A DNA stretch of 64,000 nt from NCBI RefSeq assembly GCF_050947335.1, contig NC_134989.1, positions 2,535,501-2,599,500 of the forward strand, in the 5' to 3' direction. The DNA comes from Megachile rotundata. Lineage: Eukaryota; Arthropoda; Insecta; Hymenoptera; Megachilidae. Every line of letters begins with the position of its first letter. Position 1 is the stretch's first letter. The position numbers and the translations under genes were made by a program. Below the pieces are notes generated by a model. The model did no database searches, was not told where the DNA came from, and saw only the letters and a program-made list of their open reading frames with translations. This document shows positions 1-10,640 of the stretch, in pieces.

Positions 1-2
1 AA

Positions 3-1930
3 GAAAATAACGAAGAACAAAACATAAGGGAAACACCAAAACGCAAACCAGGCAGGCCAAAAATTAACCGAACAGGAAAACTTGGACGTCCGAAAAAGAT
101 TTATGCAACAGAAGAGCCCAAAGCGGACATCATCATGGAAGATCCATTGACGGTCAACGAAGCACTTGAGCGAGACGATGCTGACTTGTGACTAGAAGCG
201 ATGAAAAAAGAATTTGAAATTCTAACGAAAAACGGAACATGGTTGTTGATACCCCGACCTAAAAATAAAAAGGTTCTTTCGATCAAATGGGTATTTAAGA
301 TTAAAAGAGACTCAGCAGGAAACACAGAAAAATATAAGGCACGTTTGGTAGCTCGAGGTCACACTCAAAAAGCTGGTATCGACTATGAAGAAATATTCGC
401 ACCAGTCGCTCGCTATGACATAATAAGAACTCTTCTCGCAGCAGCGGTCGAAAAAGAAATGCATGTACATAAAATGGATGTGGTGTCTGCATATGTGTAA
501 GGAAACCTCTACGACGAAGTCTTCATGGAACAGCCAGAACCGTTCAAGGAAAAAAACGACAAAAGAGTTTGTAAACTGCATAAATCACTATTTAGGCCCG
601 CTATTAAATTTTAGAATTTAGTTCCATAGCCAAGGGTCAGACCTTCGGTTAATTTCTTTACCTATAGCAGCAATAACACCCAAGGAGTCGTTACATTGTA
701 TCGAGTATTTTAGTTTATTGCCTTACATCTGATTGCCAGTACCTTAAGCTTAGCAGTCGAGTCCGTTACTCTCAGTTTCTATTCATGTTGAGGTACTGCT
801 TGGTTTTATTACTTGCTATGGTCATTTTTTGGGAAAACCCCATGTTCTTCATACGTCACAAGCTTCCATTTCCACCCCATTCGTACAGCCAATAGAAATT
901 AAGTATTTTTTCCCTCACCCTCACCATGTAAAAACTGTAAGCATGTAACGTACTTTCATGCTCATAAGAGAAATGTAATTCGCTTCTCAACATTCGTCAT
1001 AGTAACAACTTGTATTAGTTTGTATAGTCTCCAAGTTTTGGAATGGTCCTTCGAGTAAGGAAATAGTTATATACTTTAGAATAAACACAAATTTAGTCGG
1101 CACACCACGTGCAATATTCACCAAAGCTCGAAAGAATTTATTTCAACCACGAGCGTTAACAACCACTATATGGTCTTAAGCAATCGGGACGAGAGTGGTA
1201 TAAAAGACTAGACGAGTTCGTGACTCGACGAGGTGGATGTCGAACAGAAGCTGATCCGTGTCTATACGTATTCGGTAAAAATGAAACACGCGTTATAATG
1301 ATAATATATGTAGACGATATTATTTTGGCATCGAGAAGCCTAAAAAATTTAAACATAATAAAACAAAAATTAAAATCAGAGTTCGAAATAGTGGACTTAG
1401 GAAAAATTACCGACATTCTAGGAATAAAAGTTGACAGAGAGGGTGATACGGGTAGCATCAGATTATCTCAAGGAAAATACATAGACAATTTATTGAAGAA
1501 ATTTAACGTAAATTTAGCCAAAACTGTGTCTACCCCAATAGAATCGAATACAAAAATTACTAAGGTATTAGGACCGGAAGACGACGAGGAAAGAGACCGG
1601 ATGAAAAATCGCCCTTATAGAGAACTCAGACATCATTTATGCTGTGAATGCGCTGAGCAGATTTTGCACAAGATCCTGGAGAGAGACACTGGCAATTGGC
1701 GAAACGCTTGCTGCGTTATTTGAAGGGAATGAAGACCTACGACCTACAGTATCAAATACGACAAAACTAATCAAAAGTTGAACGCCTACACCGACTCAAA
1801 TTGGGCAGGTAACCCTGAAGATCGACGGTCACAGTCAGGAAGTGTTATAATTCTGGCAGGAGGAGCGATAAGCTGGAAATCCAAGAAACAACCAACGGTA
1901 TCTCTATCAACGATGGAAGCTAAGTTACGC
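3..1930 (+). pseudogene. Ty1/copia retrotransposon pol fragment (reverse transcriptase and start of RNase H), broken
   Basis: The remnant of a copia-type polyprotein that would copy element RNA into DNA. Codons 3-188 give a basic linker with two GRPK-like motifs and the usual lead-in to the RVT_2 domain. From 201 the reverse transcriptase follows (KNGTW, IKWVFKIK, ARLVARG, FAPVAR). After an insertion the frame resumes at 1169 with YGLKQSGREW and the catalytic YVDD near 1309. RNase H starts at about 1778 (YTDSNWAG, then STMEAK). Lesions seen: a TGA at 189-191 where the family usually has tryptophan, a TAA at 498-500 where glutamine is expected, a 572-bp insertion after codon KSL, and a small frame-shifting deletion near 1630. 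RNase H is cut off near 1930 by another repeat. No gag, integrase or LTR of this element is in the window. The family call is secure and the copy is dead. Confidence 0.93.
592..1163. mobile_element. 572-bp insertion in copia pol, candidate solo LTR
   Basis: The copia frame breaks exactly inside the conserved KSLYGLKQS motif and resumes 572 bp later. The hexamer CACTAT occurs on both sides (586-591 and 1164-1169), as expected for a target-site duplication. The insert has no long reading frame and no long terminal inverted repeat. It has an AATAAA-like signal near 1080 and its right end reads GTTAACA. The left end begins near TTAGGCCCGC. These traits fit a solo LTR, perhaps BEL/Pao-like, but the terminal TG is not clear, so the class is inference while the insertion itself is well supported. 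Confidence 0.6.
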
Positions 1931-2147
1931 AAGAAACCATACAACTTTCTTATTAGAAGTTTTAATGTATCTCGTATGGTTTTCGAGATAGCCAAAAGGG
2001 ATCGAAACTTCAAGAGATCGTTTCATCCCTTAAACCCGCGTCTCAGCCGATAAAAAAAAATACGTGTCCCTTATTTTTGCCTGCTTAATAAACCTACGAA
2101 GTTTCATCAAAATCGGAGGGGAACACTTGCGTACCTTTCCTTGTAAG
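1931..2147 (+). repeat. Dispersed repeat R1, copy 1 (partial)
   Basis: This stretch closely matches 10240-10640 and, in reverse complement, 16148-16375. Shared landmarks are TAATGTATCTCGTATGG, CGCGTCTCAGC, ACGTGTC, TTTTTGCCTGCTTAA and the terminal GCCTTTCCTTGT. It cuts off the copia RNase H, so it joined or inserted there. It encodes nothing recognisable. The uninterrupted TTAA in the middle is the empty version of a site that carries a MITE in copy 2. Confidence 0.8.
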
Positions 2148-3257
2148 CACTCAAATTTGAACATTTTTAATTCCTATTTTTCTAAATTCTTCAATTTACT
2201 GTTTGAAAATTGGTAATTTTGACAAATGGAAAATTCATAAACGTAAAATATGTGTATCCTCATATTTGTAAATTTATAAACTCGATATTTTTATATTTCT
2301 GAATTTCTGCATTCCCATATTTCCATATTTCCTAATTATCAAATTAGTAAATTACTAAAATATACATATGAAAGTTTGAAATCTTCATGTATCTTTGACA
2401 TCTTTATACAGTACACATTGTATACTCCGATGGCCATTTATTTTACACATCAATATCATTTAACAAGTAATGGAATAATGTACAGAGATAAAGAAGAAGC
2501 AGATACTATTTGCTTATGATAATATATTACATCTTCTATGAATGGTATAAATAAATCGCCGTCGCTGTCGTAAGTGAACGCATTAAATTAAAGCTTATTT
2601 CTTCCTATTTATAGGTTAATCGTAAAACGTTAATGTATTTAAAAGAGAACTTTGCTCGACAATTAAGAGGAGGAATACTCCAAGTATTTAAGGGAATTAA
2701 AATTGAATGCACGTAACAGTCATTTGCATTGCGATTCACCGAGAATTTCGAGCGAAAAAAAAATGTAAGGACCGATAATAGTCGATAACACGCATACAGT
2801 GAAACAAATCACGAGCTTGTTCACATCGAATACTAATTAAATTTGCTACTTTGTATCTTCCGAATAATAATTGGAAGCACATTCGTATATTCAAAAGGTT
2901 TCAGCAATTAGTATAAACACGTTTTACGATAAATAAAGTAGCGTACAGAATTTTAATTTGTAGGTACACAATATTATTTAAATTGGATAAAAATGTCCAG
3001 TCAAAACTGAAGATAAATAGAATAAAACGGTGTTAATTGTTTATTGAAATGGGTTCATTGAAATATGACTATTAGCTTTTAAAAATGTATATGCATTAAC
3101 GTGGATTCATTTGAGTACAATGGTATTTATTTCGTTTTACTTTACAATGGTATACAGTGAAATACAGTAGTTTGTAATCGCTAAATGATAGCTCAGTAAT
3201 TTAGTAATCTTTACATAAAGTATTAAAAATAACTGACTACCTATTCACTATACGATA
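2148..3257. other. AT-rich interval without recognised gene
   Basis: Degenerate AAATTTCC-like runs occupy about 2150-2350, resembling the 8-bp-period tracts elsewhere in the window. The rest is AT-rich with no convincing reading frame, RNA gene or repeat boundary. Confidence 0.6.
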
Positions 3258-4117
3258 TGTAACGACTCTGGAACCTAGGTTCAGATAGTTACTAGCGCTA
3301 GGAAGGTAAAGAGCGGCTTTTACCCACTGAACGACTCGTTTTCGCAAATAACTAATTTAAAGAATGTGGGATTCGTGTGGTGTACGGTTAAGGAATGAAA
3401 TCCACAGGTCAATATCTTTCAACAATAAGGTTTATTCAATAAAATAATGAAGATGATGAATTTAACAAATAACAAGCAATAAATAACAACAAAATATGAA
3501 AAGTATACTGGTTTGATCAAAAGAAACTAAATAAATTTTGATATAATATTAAAAATAGAAATAATAGAACTTGGCAAATTAAACAGTACGTAATAGATAA
3601 TTGTGAATCTAACAAATGGAACTCGCTAGTGAATACTTTATATTAAATTGTACCTAAATCTGATTTCGGATAAAGCTAACTACGCTTTTATAAATTAACT
3701 AAATTCGATATTCCATATTATTATATTCTCGTTTTGAACGCTATCACAATGACAAAATTTATCTGAATATATACGTTTGTAATTTATAATGAATTATTCT
3801 TTTACGAAATTAATAATATTAGCGCGTTATAGTCTACCGCAGCGAGGAATCCGACATAAGTGCGATTCTCTAAGTGTACCTAAATACGCTTTCGCAAAGT
3901 TAGACAGATTAATGATTTTATCTGATATCTAACGCGGTATAGTCGACTACGAAAATTACGCTAATGACAGAACAATATTCTTTTACTAATTCAAAATTCC
4001 AAAATTTGTCTGAATCTAATGAACTGTTTCCTCGGAACAGTTACTCTTTTAATCTGGCTCAACAACTAATTGTCCATAACCCTTTTTGTCAAAACGAACA
4101 CTAACAGCCAAAACCAG

Positions 4118-4521
4118 ATCGCTTAATTGGGGAGCCTGTTGTTCACTGGCTACTAGAACGACCCAGCGATACAGGAAAAGGGTGAACAGTATAAGTCTAA
4201 CAGGGTAGCAAATCAATTGATTCTAATATAAAATCGTAATTGCTGAACTGCTACCCAAAAGACACGGGTTTCAGAGACCAAGCCGCTCAAATGGGGAGCC
4301 TGCGTTAGCTAGCTACGAAACGACCCAGAGCGAGCTCCGAGAATCTGATGGCGCGTTAGCAATCCGATGTAAAATCAAATGTGAGTAGCTGAGAGCTATC
4401 GTTTCGATGTCTTAGCCTTTCTTGGCGCTAAGTATAGCACTCTCCTAAAGGAGTTTCAGATACGAAACCGTTTGAATGGGGAGCCTGCTGTTCGCTGGCT
4501 ACTTGAACGACCCACGATCAA
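4118..4521 (-). repeat. Three-unit structured module in LTR-A copy 1
   Basis: A conserved core (GGGGAGCCTG, then GGCTAC, then CGACCCA) occurs three times at 164- and 185-bp spacing. Each core is bracketed by a different short complementary pair: ATCGCT/AGCGAT (4118, 4165), CGCTC/GAGCG (4284, 4328) and TTGA/TCAA (4472, 4518). Inside the core, AGCC can pair with GGCT. The second LTR-A copy preserves the arrangement. This suggests a folded RNA in the transcribed part of the LTR; the role is unknown. Confidence 0.55.
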
Positions 4522-4675
4522 GTATCCAAATGGCGTATATCCGCTTTACCAGTCAAGTATTAAGAATTGTTTCGGCTCTTGACAGCGAAAACTGTTCCGG
4601 TTATACTTATTTGAAGACTTCTTGCTCGCTTGACTTCGAAAACTGTTCTGCGATTTAGGCGGGTTTTGCTCGGCC

Positions 4676-4682
4676 TTTTATA
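4676..4682 (-). promoter_or_regulatory. TATA box of LTR-A copy 1
   Basis: TATAAAA on the minus strand in a GC-flanked context (GAGTATAAAAGGCC). The same box is conserved at 37068-37074 in copy 2. It sets the proposed transcription direction of this LTR. Confidence 0.55.
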
Positions 4683-4946
4683 CTCGCAGGCCTGTCGATT
4701 TCTTAGAAAACCCCCATAACGTCGAAATATATAATTTTCGTATAAATTCGCAATTAGACATTAATTATGAAAACGAACGATTTAATTACATTATTAATAT
4801 TGCATTCTACTCGGTAGTTTATGTTGTTGATACAAAAATAATAGTTTAATAGTGTTTTAATGAAAATTGCATTTTCCATTTTCTTCTACATATATACTAC
4901 GCATGAATTCTACACGGATCGGAGCTAAATGTATAAGCATACGATG

Positions 4947-4961
4947 CTTCTCGAACATTCC
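4947..4961. promoter_or_regulatory. Heat-shock element trimer in LTR-A copy 1
   Basis: CTTCTCGAACATTCC gives three alternating nTTCn/nGAAn units in perfect 5-bp phase, the binding pattern of HSF. It lies about 270 bp upstream of the minus-strand TATA box. About one perfect trimer is expected by chance in a window of this size and composition, so function is uncertain. Confidence 0.4.
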
Positions 4962-5252
4962 ATAGCGTAATATTATAATTTACAGTATATTCTGCAATAA
5001 ACTAACATTTGACTCTAGTTCCGGATAACATAATATCAGTAAGCTTGATGTGTATTGATTGATTTGTTTAACTAATAGGTTTTAATAACTAATAATGTCT
5101 GAATTGTAAAATGTATTCCTATTCTTCTCTAAGATAACGCGAGAATACTAGGAAATTCGGGGCGAGCTTCGCGGCACGTAGGCACATAGCATTACGGAAT
5201 TTTCCATATAGAACTATACATTTATTACCGACAGTTTACTGAATTCTTATGA

Positions 5253-6487
5253 TACTTGATTTGTCTCCAGCGCCAGGAAGGTGCCGTCGTTGTCCCCGGT
5301 AGCGGAGAAACCCCTCCCTGAGCGACGGTGGCGCGGGATGGGTCCACCGAAGAGGAGTCGCCGACTGTCCGGTCGCGCCGCCACCAGGTCATCCTCCGCG
5401 GGGGCGACCGGCAGCCCGCCACCGAGGGACGCCAGGCCTGGGGACGAGCCACCCCCAACCGCCACCTAGAGAGGGCCCCAGGACCTGGCCGCAAACGTCA
5501 CCGTGGGATGGCCCATCCTCGACGCCGAAATCCTCGGGGTGGGAGAATACCGCGAACCGGGGAAGAAGATTACGGATAGGAGAAGCAAGCGAGCCGTCGC
5601 GATATATACCCGTTTTTCGCCGAAGCCCCGCTTAACTTTAAAGCCCGTTCTCTTTCTTTTTTTTTCTTATATATTTTGCGTCTCAGATTTGTGTGTCAAT
5701 TAATTAGTAGTGCGTTCTTTTTTTTCGGTATTGGTTTTCTTTGTATATTGTGCGTGTGTGTGTGCCTGCGAGGATTTTTCGTCGCCGTCGCCCCTGTGTG
5801 GAACATTTTTGGAGACCACTGCGCAAAAGGTAGGAGTCACCTCCTTACCCATTTTTTTTTATTATTCATTTGCGCGTGGGCAAGGGCGATAGAACCCCTG
5901 GCCCCAGTGACGAGGACCCTAGAGGCCGTGAACGGTCTACCGCGACACCGTCCCCTCTAATCTATCGCTTTTCTTTTTTTTCGCTGTATTTGGTATATAG
6001 GACCAACGTTCCCTTGTTGTCCACGACCCCTGAGAGGGCGTGCTCCCTGCGGACGTATACCTCGGCATTTTTGTATTTTTTCTATTTCTGTACTCGCGCG
6101 TACCGTGTGTCCCCGCGCCGCGAAAGCCTCCCTCGCAACTGGCGAGCGATCCCTTTTCCTCGACCGTTGCTTGTAACGCGTGGGGCCCACTAGAATTCAT
6201 TTTTTTTTGGTTCCGTCTACGTGGCCCACTTGGAGGCCCGAATAAAAGTTTTCTTTGTTGGATACAAACTCGCGGGTCTTTTACTAATTTTTTTTTCTGA
6301 CCCCCTCTGATTCCCGCTCCCGACAGAGCAGCCGTAAGTGCGATTACTACGGACGAGTGCATTAGCACTGGCGCCCCGTTAAATAAATCGGCCGTGGATG
6401 TGAGCATCGGTGCGTGGCGGGCCGTTTTCCCTAACTGCCCCCACTCTAGGGAACCCCCTTCGGGCTTTCCCCCACCGATCCGTCACA
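5253..6487 (+). mobile_element. LTR-B copy 1: GC-rich LTR, 5' truncated
   Basis: A GC-rich block that matches the reverse complement of 31049-32280 over its whole length, ending ...CCACCGATCCGTCACA at 6487. It lacks about 210 bp found at the start of the other copy. A polyadenylation signal AATAAA at 6241-6246 and a TATATA run near 5604 indicate plus-strand transcription. Pyrimidine-rich and GT-rich tracts (5640-5770) separate the GC-rich leader from the 3' part. Several overlapping reading frames of 60-150 codons exist on both strands but none is conserved in frame in the second copy, so they are taken as composition artefacts. No PBS or internal retroelement sequence is attached. Confidence 0.75.
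6241..6246 (+). promoter_or_regulatory. Polyadenylation signal of LTR-B copy 1
   Basis: AATAAA followed by a T/G-rich stretch, about 240 bp before the LTR end, on the strand proposed for LTR-B transcription. Confidence 0.45.
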
Positions 6488-7379
6488 AGATATATAAACA
6501 TAAATATCATAAGTATTTAATGAAAATAATGTTCAAACATTTTGCCGTGTGTACAGTAAGAGAAATATTTCTTCACATTAATTCTTTCACGTACACATGG
6601 AGAAAAGATATGTATAATTGATATACTAATACCAACCCTTAAGATAAAACAAATATTTGAAATATTAATCTACTCCAATTTGCAGTCGATTAATTATGCC
6701 TGACGCATAATGAATGGAATCATCGATATATTCCACGTTATAGAAAACAATGTAAGAAAATGTGTCGAAGTTTTAACATACTTCAAAAAGTTTCCTTACC
6801 TATTAAAAAAATATTTCTTTAAGGTAATCGGAACATAAAACGCTGACAGCAGTCGTAGAAACAATAATGACGTTTATAATTGCAGCATTGGGTAAAAAGT
6901 TCCAGGAAGAGCTAAAGTGGATCAAACTCATTTCTAAAATTAGAATACTCTATTCCTAAGTTGCAGAAACAACGATTTAAATAAAGCATGAAGGAAACAC
7001 CGACAAAATGTCTCTTCCATTTTGTATCTTTTATCCAATGCAATTTTGAATTTCATGTTGCTCTAATCGTCGAGTTTATCGCATCTATTTTATTCTGCAA
7101 TTCAATTAATTTCCCTCAAATTCTCAGTGACGTTTGCTGGCATCGTAACAAATTGCGAAAACAGACCATCCTTTCATCCGAATGAAATATATGGTCGTAG
7201 CAATTGAAGCGATCAATTCCAAAACAACATAAGTCTATTTTTCGACACCATGTAATTTATTACTGCTTATAACTACTGCAAGCATACCTACATATAGTTG
7301 AAAACGATCAAAACATGACAAAATGAGATGTTATGATACTAACGTAATTTTGAGCTTAGAAGTTCTAAATTATAGAACT
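6488..7379. other. AT-rich interval without recognised gene
   Basis: No domain, RNA gene or clear repeat boundary is seen. A 65-codon frame at 6988-7185 is low in support and not proposed as a gene. Confidence 0.5.
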
Positions 7380-7910
7380 TGAAAATTATAAATGAGTAAA
7401 TTTCCAAATTTCTATATTTCAGGTTTCTAAACTGTCAATCATTTGGTTTTTACATAACTAAATTTCCAACTTCTTAAACTTCCAAATTAATAATTTCCAA
7501 ATTTTTTAATTCCTAAGTTCTCAAATTTCCAAATTTCTTCATTTCCAATTTTTTTAATTTCCACGATTATAAATTTCAAATTTTTAAATTTCTAAATTTT
7601 TTATCTTTTGAATTCCTAAATTCCTAAACACTTCATTTCCTAAATTCCTAAATTCCTAAGTTCCTAAGTTCCTAAGTTCCTAAACTCCTAAATTCCTAAA
7701 TTCCTAAATTCCTAAATTCCTAAATTCCTAAATTCCTAAATTCCTAAATTCCTAAATTCCTAAATTCCTAAATTCCTAAATTCCTAAATTCCTAAATTCC
7801 TAAATTCCTAAATTCCTAAATTCCTAAATTCTTAAATTTTTACATTCTTGAATCCCTGAATTTCTGTATTTCTGAATTCCTAAATTTCTAAATTGAAAAG
7901 TTTGAAAATT
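7380..7910. repeat. 8-bp satellite (TTCCTAAA)n with degenerate flanks
   Basis: The core at about 7636-7834 is roughly 25 tandem copies of TTCCTAAA, with a few TTCCTAAG and ACTCCTAA variants on the left side. On both sides the array decays into AAATTTCC-like runs of the same period, from about 7380 and to about 7910. The homogeneous centre with degraded edges is the usual pattern of an expanding microsatellite. Confidence 0.9.
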
Positions 7911-8037
7911 CGTATTTTTTGTATTTCTAATTTGCTATAGACTTTTAGATTTGAAAATTTAAGTGTTATAAGGTGTTGTAAATGTATTAAAATTATCCAA
8001 TCTAAAAATTAAAAACTTTCGTAATGTTCAAATTTCC

Positions 8038-8721
8038 AAAGGGTATAGCCGGATAAGGTGGTCAAATGTGCCCTTGAGTCGAATTTGAGACCCCACTCGT
8101 CAGTCGGTAGCATATCCCAAAAAAACATCTCACACCAAGTTTCAACCCCCTATCTCATCCGTGGGGGTAGTAATTGTGTAAACGTGAATCCTCTTAAAAT
8201 TACTTAATGCATCTTTTATGGGAAAATGGCATAAAAATTCAAAGCAGAAGTTAGTTTTTCGCGCGAAAAAATCGGTTTTTGATTTTTTTAACTACGGCGC
8301 ACCTCACCGAAAAATCTGAAAAAATTAGAGAATAATAGTTGTACTAATACCTAACTACCACATTAATATAAAAGTAGTGCTCCGACATCTTCACTAAAAA
8401 ATCGCATTTTTTCGGATTTTTTTTCGGTTTTTGATTTTTCACGACTACAGTTTGCGATCAAAAAATCTGAAAAAATTCTGTAAGATGCGCTATCTGGACC
8501 TCAACGTTTTAGAATTTTTTCAGAATTTTTGTACGAAATTAAATAGGCAAAAAGGGCCAAAAACCAGAATTTCGTTTTTTCCCTTTTACTACCCCCACGG
8601 ATGAGATAGGGGGTTGAAACTTGGTGTCAGATGTTTTTTTGGGATATGCTACCGACTGACGAGTTGGGTCTCAAATTCGACTCAAGGGCATATTTGACCA
8701 CCTTATCCGGCTATACCCTTT
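8038..8721. mobile_element. MITE M2, copy 1 (134-bp terminal inverted repeats)
   Basis: Arms 8038-8171 and 8588-8721 are inverted repeats beginning AAAGGGTATAGCCGG and differing at only a few positions. The 684-bp element has no coding capacity. The middle has two related blocks with ATCTGAAAAAATT and TTTTTGATTTTT. A second, older copy sits at 41471-43797. No unambiguous target duplication is visible, so the superfamily is not assigned. Confidence 0.85.
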
Positions 8722-9848
8722 TCAGATTTGAAAGTCTTTAAATTATAAAAGTGTTGGGTAGTCCATGTAAAAATGCGGTTATACTTATCTACTATCCTTT
8801 TAGCGAAATAGTTATCTGAAAAGTTTGAAAATATAAAGGTAATGTAAAGATAATGACAATGCTTTCAGAAAGGATTAAAAAGATTATTGAAGCATAAACG
8901 AACGTAAACAAGAAATATTTTTCCTTGAATCAGTGATTGATGAACTTGCGCAATTGCGGTTTTGCAATTCATGGTTTTAATTATTTTAGAACGTCATAGA
9001 TTACAATTTCCGCTTTAGTTAAATAAAAAGGACGGTAACAACTAATTGCATCTGACCGAGTAATTATTGTAAACAAAGCTCATGATGATATTATATTAAT
9101 CTGTGTACAAAGATGGCGAACGATTAATCAAAATTGCTGTGCTGTAAAACGGAAAGGAACGCAGCTCTTCTTCATCTTATTACTGTAATTTATCTGATTT
9201 ATTACAATCTTCTAAGGAGTCGGCTTCTTTTGACTTTCCGCGAGCAGAGATAAGCGAATATCATCTTTGCTGGTCCTTCACGTTTATTCGGCTGTCTGCA
9301 GCCTAACTCTTGTGCACAAAAGGCAAGAACGGGAACAATGAGAAGATCCTCACGTGCCTACGTCAAGGTTTGGCTTCGCGTCTAACAAACTTGAATTTGA
9401 ATGATCTAAATCCTCCTTGTAATCCATAGTTTTCGTATTTGGGTACCATGCAAAATGAGATAATAATTTTAGTACGGTCTGAACGTGACGCTGTGAAGTC
9501 ACGAGTGACACAAAATGTAATTTCAATACTTTAAGCGTAATTTAACATTTCCAAAAAATTCTTTTCTCTACTCTTCTTTAGATATCAAAAAGGACAATTC
9601 CAGTATTTCGATTTTATTTAAGGAAATAAAACTAATCTCTATGATAAAAGTACTTGTTTGATATAGTTAACAGTTGATTTATAGCATATTTGGATAAACA
9701 GAGTTTGTTTATGATACTTTTGTGCTTATTATAGTCAGTCTAATACAGTCTTTATTGTATAAAAATGTTAATGGGAACTATTATCTGTAATAATTCAGTA
9801 ACTATTCATTGTATTAACATCTTGTGGCGGTTTCATTTCTACGCTCAT
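8722..9848. other. AT-rich interval without recognised gene
   Basis: Ordinary AT-rich sequence with one GC-richer patch near 9210-9380. No coding, RNA or repeat feature could be supported. Confidence 0.5.
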
Positions 9849-9863
9849 CGCCACTAGATGGCG
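9849..9863. promoter_or_regulatory. Possible CTCF-type site
   Basis: CGCCACTAGATGGCG resembles the core recognised by CTCF (CCACTAGRKGGCG form). It lies just outside the left end of repeat R1 copy 2. A single motif match without binding data is weak evidence, and it could simply be part of a repeat. Confidence 0.25.
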
Positions 9864-9869
9864 TATAAG

Positions 9870-10640
9870 ACTGACAAGGAAAGGCACGGTTATATTAACA
9901 TCAAGTATTTTGGTAATAAAAAATTTAATAAAATTAACAGTTATGTATAACGCAAATATAATTGTTTCTCATTTATATTTATAAATAACATTGACTGATA
10001 GTGTAATATCGTGAGACATGATTCGGTTCAGTATCGTGCGGTGCGTCAACGAGCGCGCACGTGTAATGTTTATAATAAAAATTTGAGGAATTGTAGGAGG
10101 CAATATCGTATATATATACCAATGGATTTGTAATAAAATTCTCTTCACTTTTTGTAATTATGCAAATTTGAATAAATTGTTAAATAAGGTTATGAAAAAC
10201 TTTTTTGTCATAAATAAATTACATTTTGCACAATTCGTTAACATCCTGTTATTATACGGGAAAAAACATACAAATTTCCTATTAGAAATTTTAATGTATC
10301 TCGTATGGTTTTCAAGACAGCCAAAACGGGTCGAAACTTTAAGGGATCGTTTCACCCCCTTAAACTCGCGTCTCAGCTGATAAAAAAAATACGTGTCGCT
10401 TATTTTTGCCTGCTTAACCCTTTTGTTACGGTAGGCCCGTCCGCCGAAGTACCGTCACGGAACAGAACGCTCATACCCGAAAGTCGTGGCGCGGATGCCG
10501 CGTATATGCGGCGCTCATACTCACAGGTCGTCGAGTGGATGCCGCATATATGCGGCGCTCGGCGCGAAAGGGTTAACAAACGTATGAAGTTTCATCGAAA
10601 TCGGAGGGGGACATTTCCGTGCCTTTCCTTGTGAGACTGA
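9870..10640 (+). mobile_element. Dispersed repeat R1, copy 2, with inverted ends
   Basis: The left end reads GACAAGGAAAGGCACGG and the right end is its inverse, CCGTGCCTTTCCTTGTG, with AGACT adjacent to both ends, suggesting a DNA element with a short target duplication. The body from 10068 matches the reverse complement of 16148-16564, including the run with ATATATATACCAATGGATTTG. It is non-coding and interrupted by a MITE at 10418-10572. The left part, 9890-10068, has no match in copy 3, so copies differ in structure. Confidence 0.65.
10418..10572. mobile_element. piggyBac-like MITE at TTAA
   Basis: A 155-bp insert begins CCCTTTTG and ends CGAAAGGG, flanked on both sides by TTAA (10414-10417 and 10573-10576). 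Copies 1 and 3 of the host repeat show the same place with a single TTAA and no insert, which proves the insertion and its target. TTAA targeting with CCC-starting ends is the piggyBac signature. Inside are two near-identical blocks with GCCGC(A/G)TATATGCGGC; the second is a perfect 16-bp palindrome. There is no coding capacity. Confidence 0.85.

Larger units (their letters stand above)
3258..5230 (-). mobile_element. LTR-A copy 1: long LTR of an unidentified retroelement, U3 end eroded
   Basis: Clearly related to 35970-37617, which has both ends and a target duplication. This copy starts TGTAACGACTCTGG. Shared blocks run from about 3290 to 3440 and 4080 to 4690. The transcribed strand is taken as minus: TATAAAAGGCC lies at 4676-4682 on that strand and an AATAAA (minus) is near 3430. 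Between them are three copies of a GGGGAGCC...ACCCA module at about 4129, 4293 and 4478, each set in a short inverted repeat. The putative U3 above 4690 is weakly conserved and carries a perfect heat-shock trimer at 4947-4961. The right limit is approximate because LTR-B starts near 5253. No internal retroelement region accompanies it. Confidence 0.65.

Noticed and set aside
5937..6407. 156-codon minus-strand frame in LTR-B copy 1.
   Set aside because: Same reason: frame is not kept between the two copies and the LTR is transcribed on the other strand.
7636..7834. Telomere-like or CRISPR repeat.
   Set aside because: Unit is TTCCTAAA, not the insect telomeric TTAGG, and there are no spacers.
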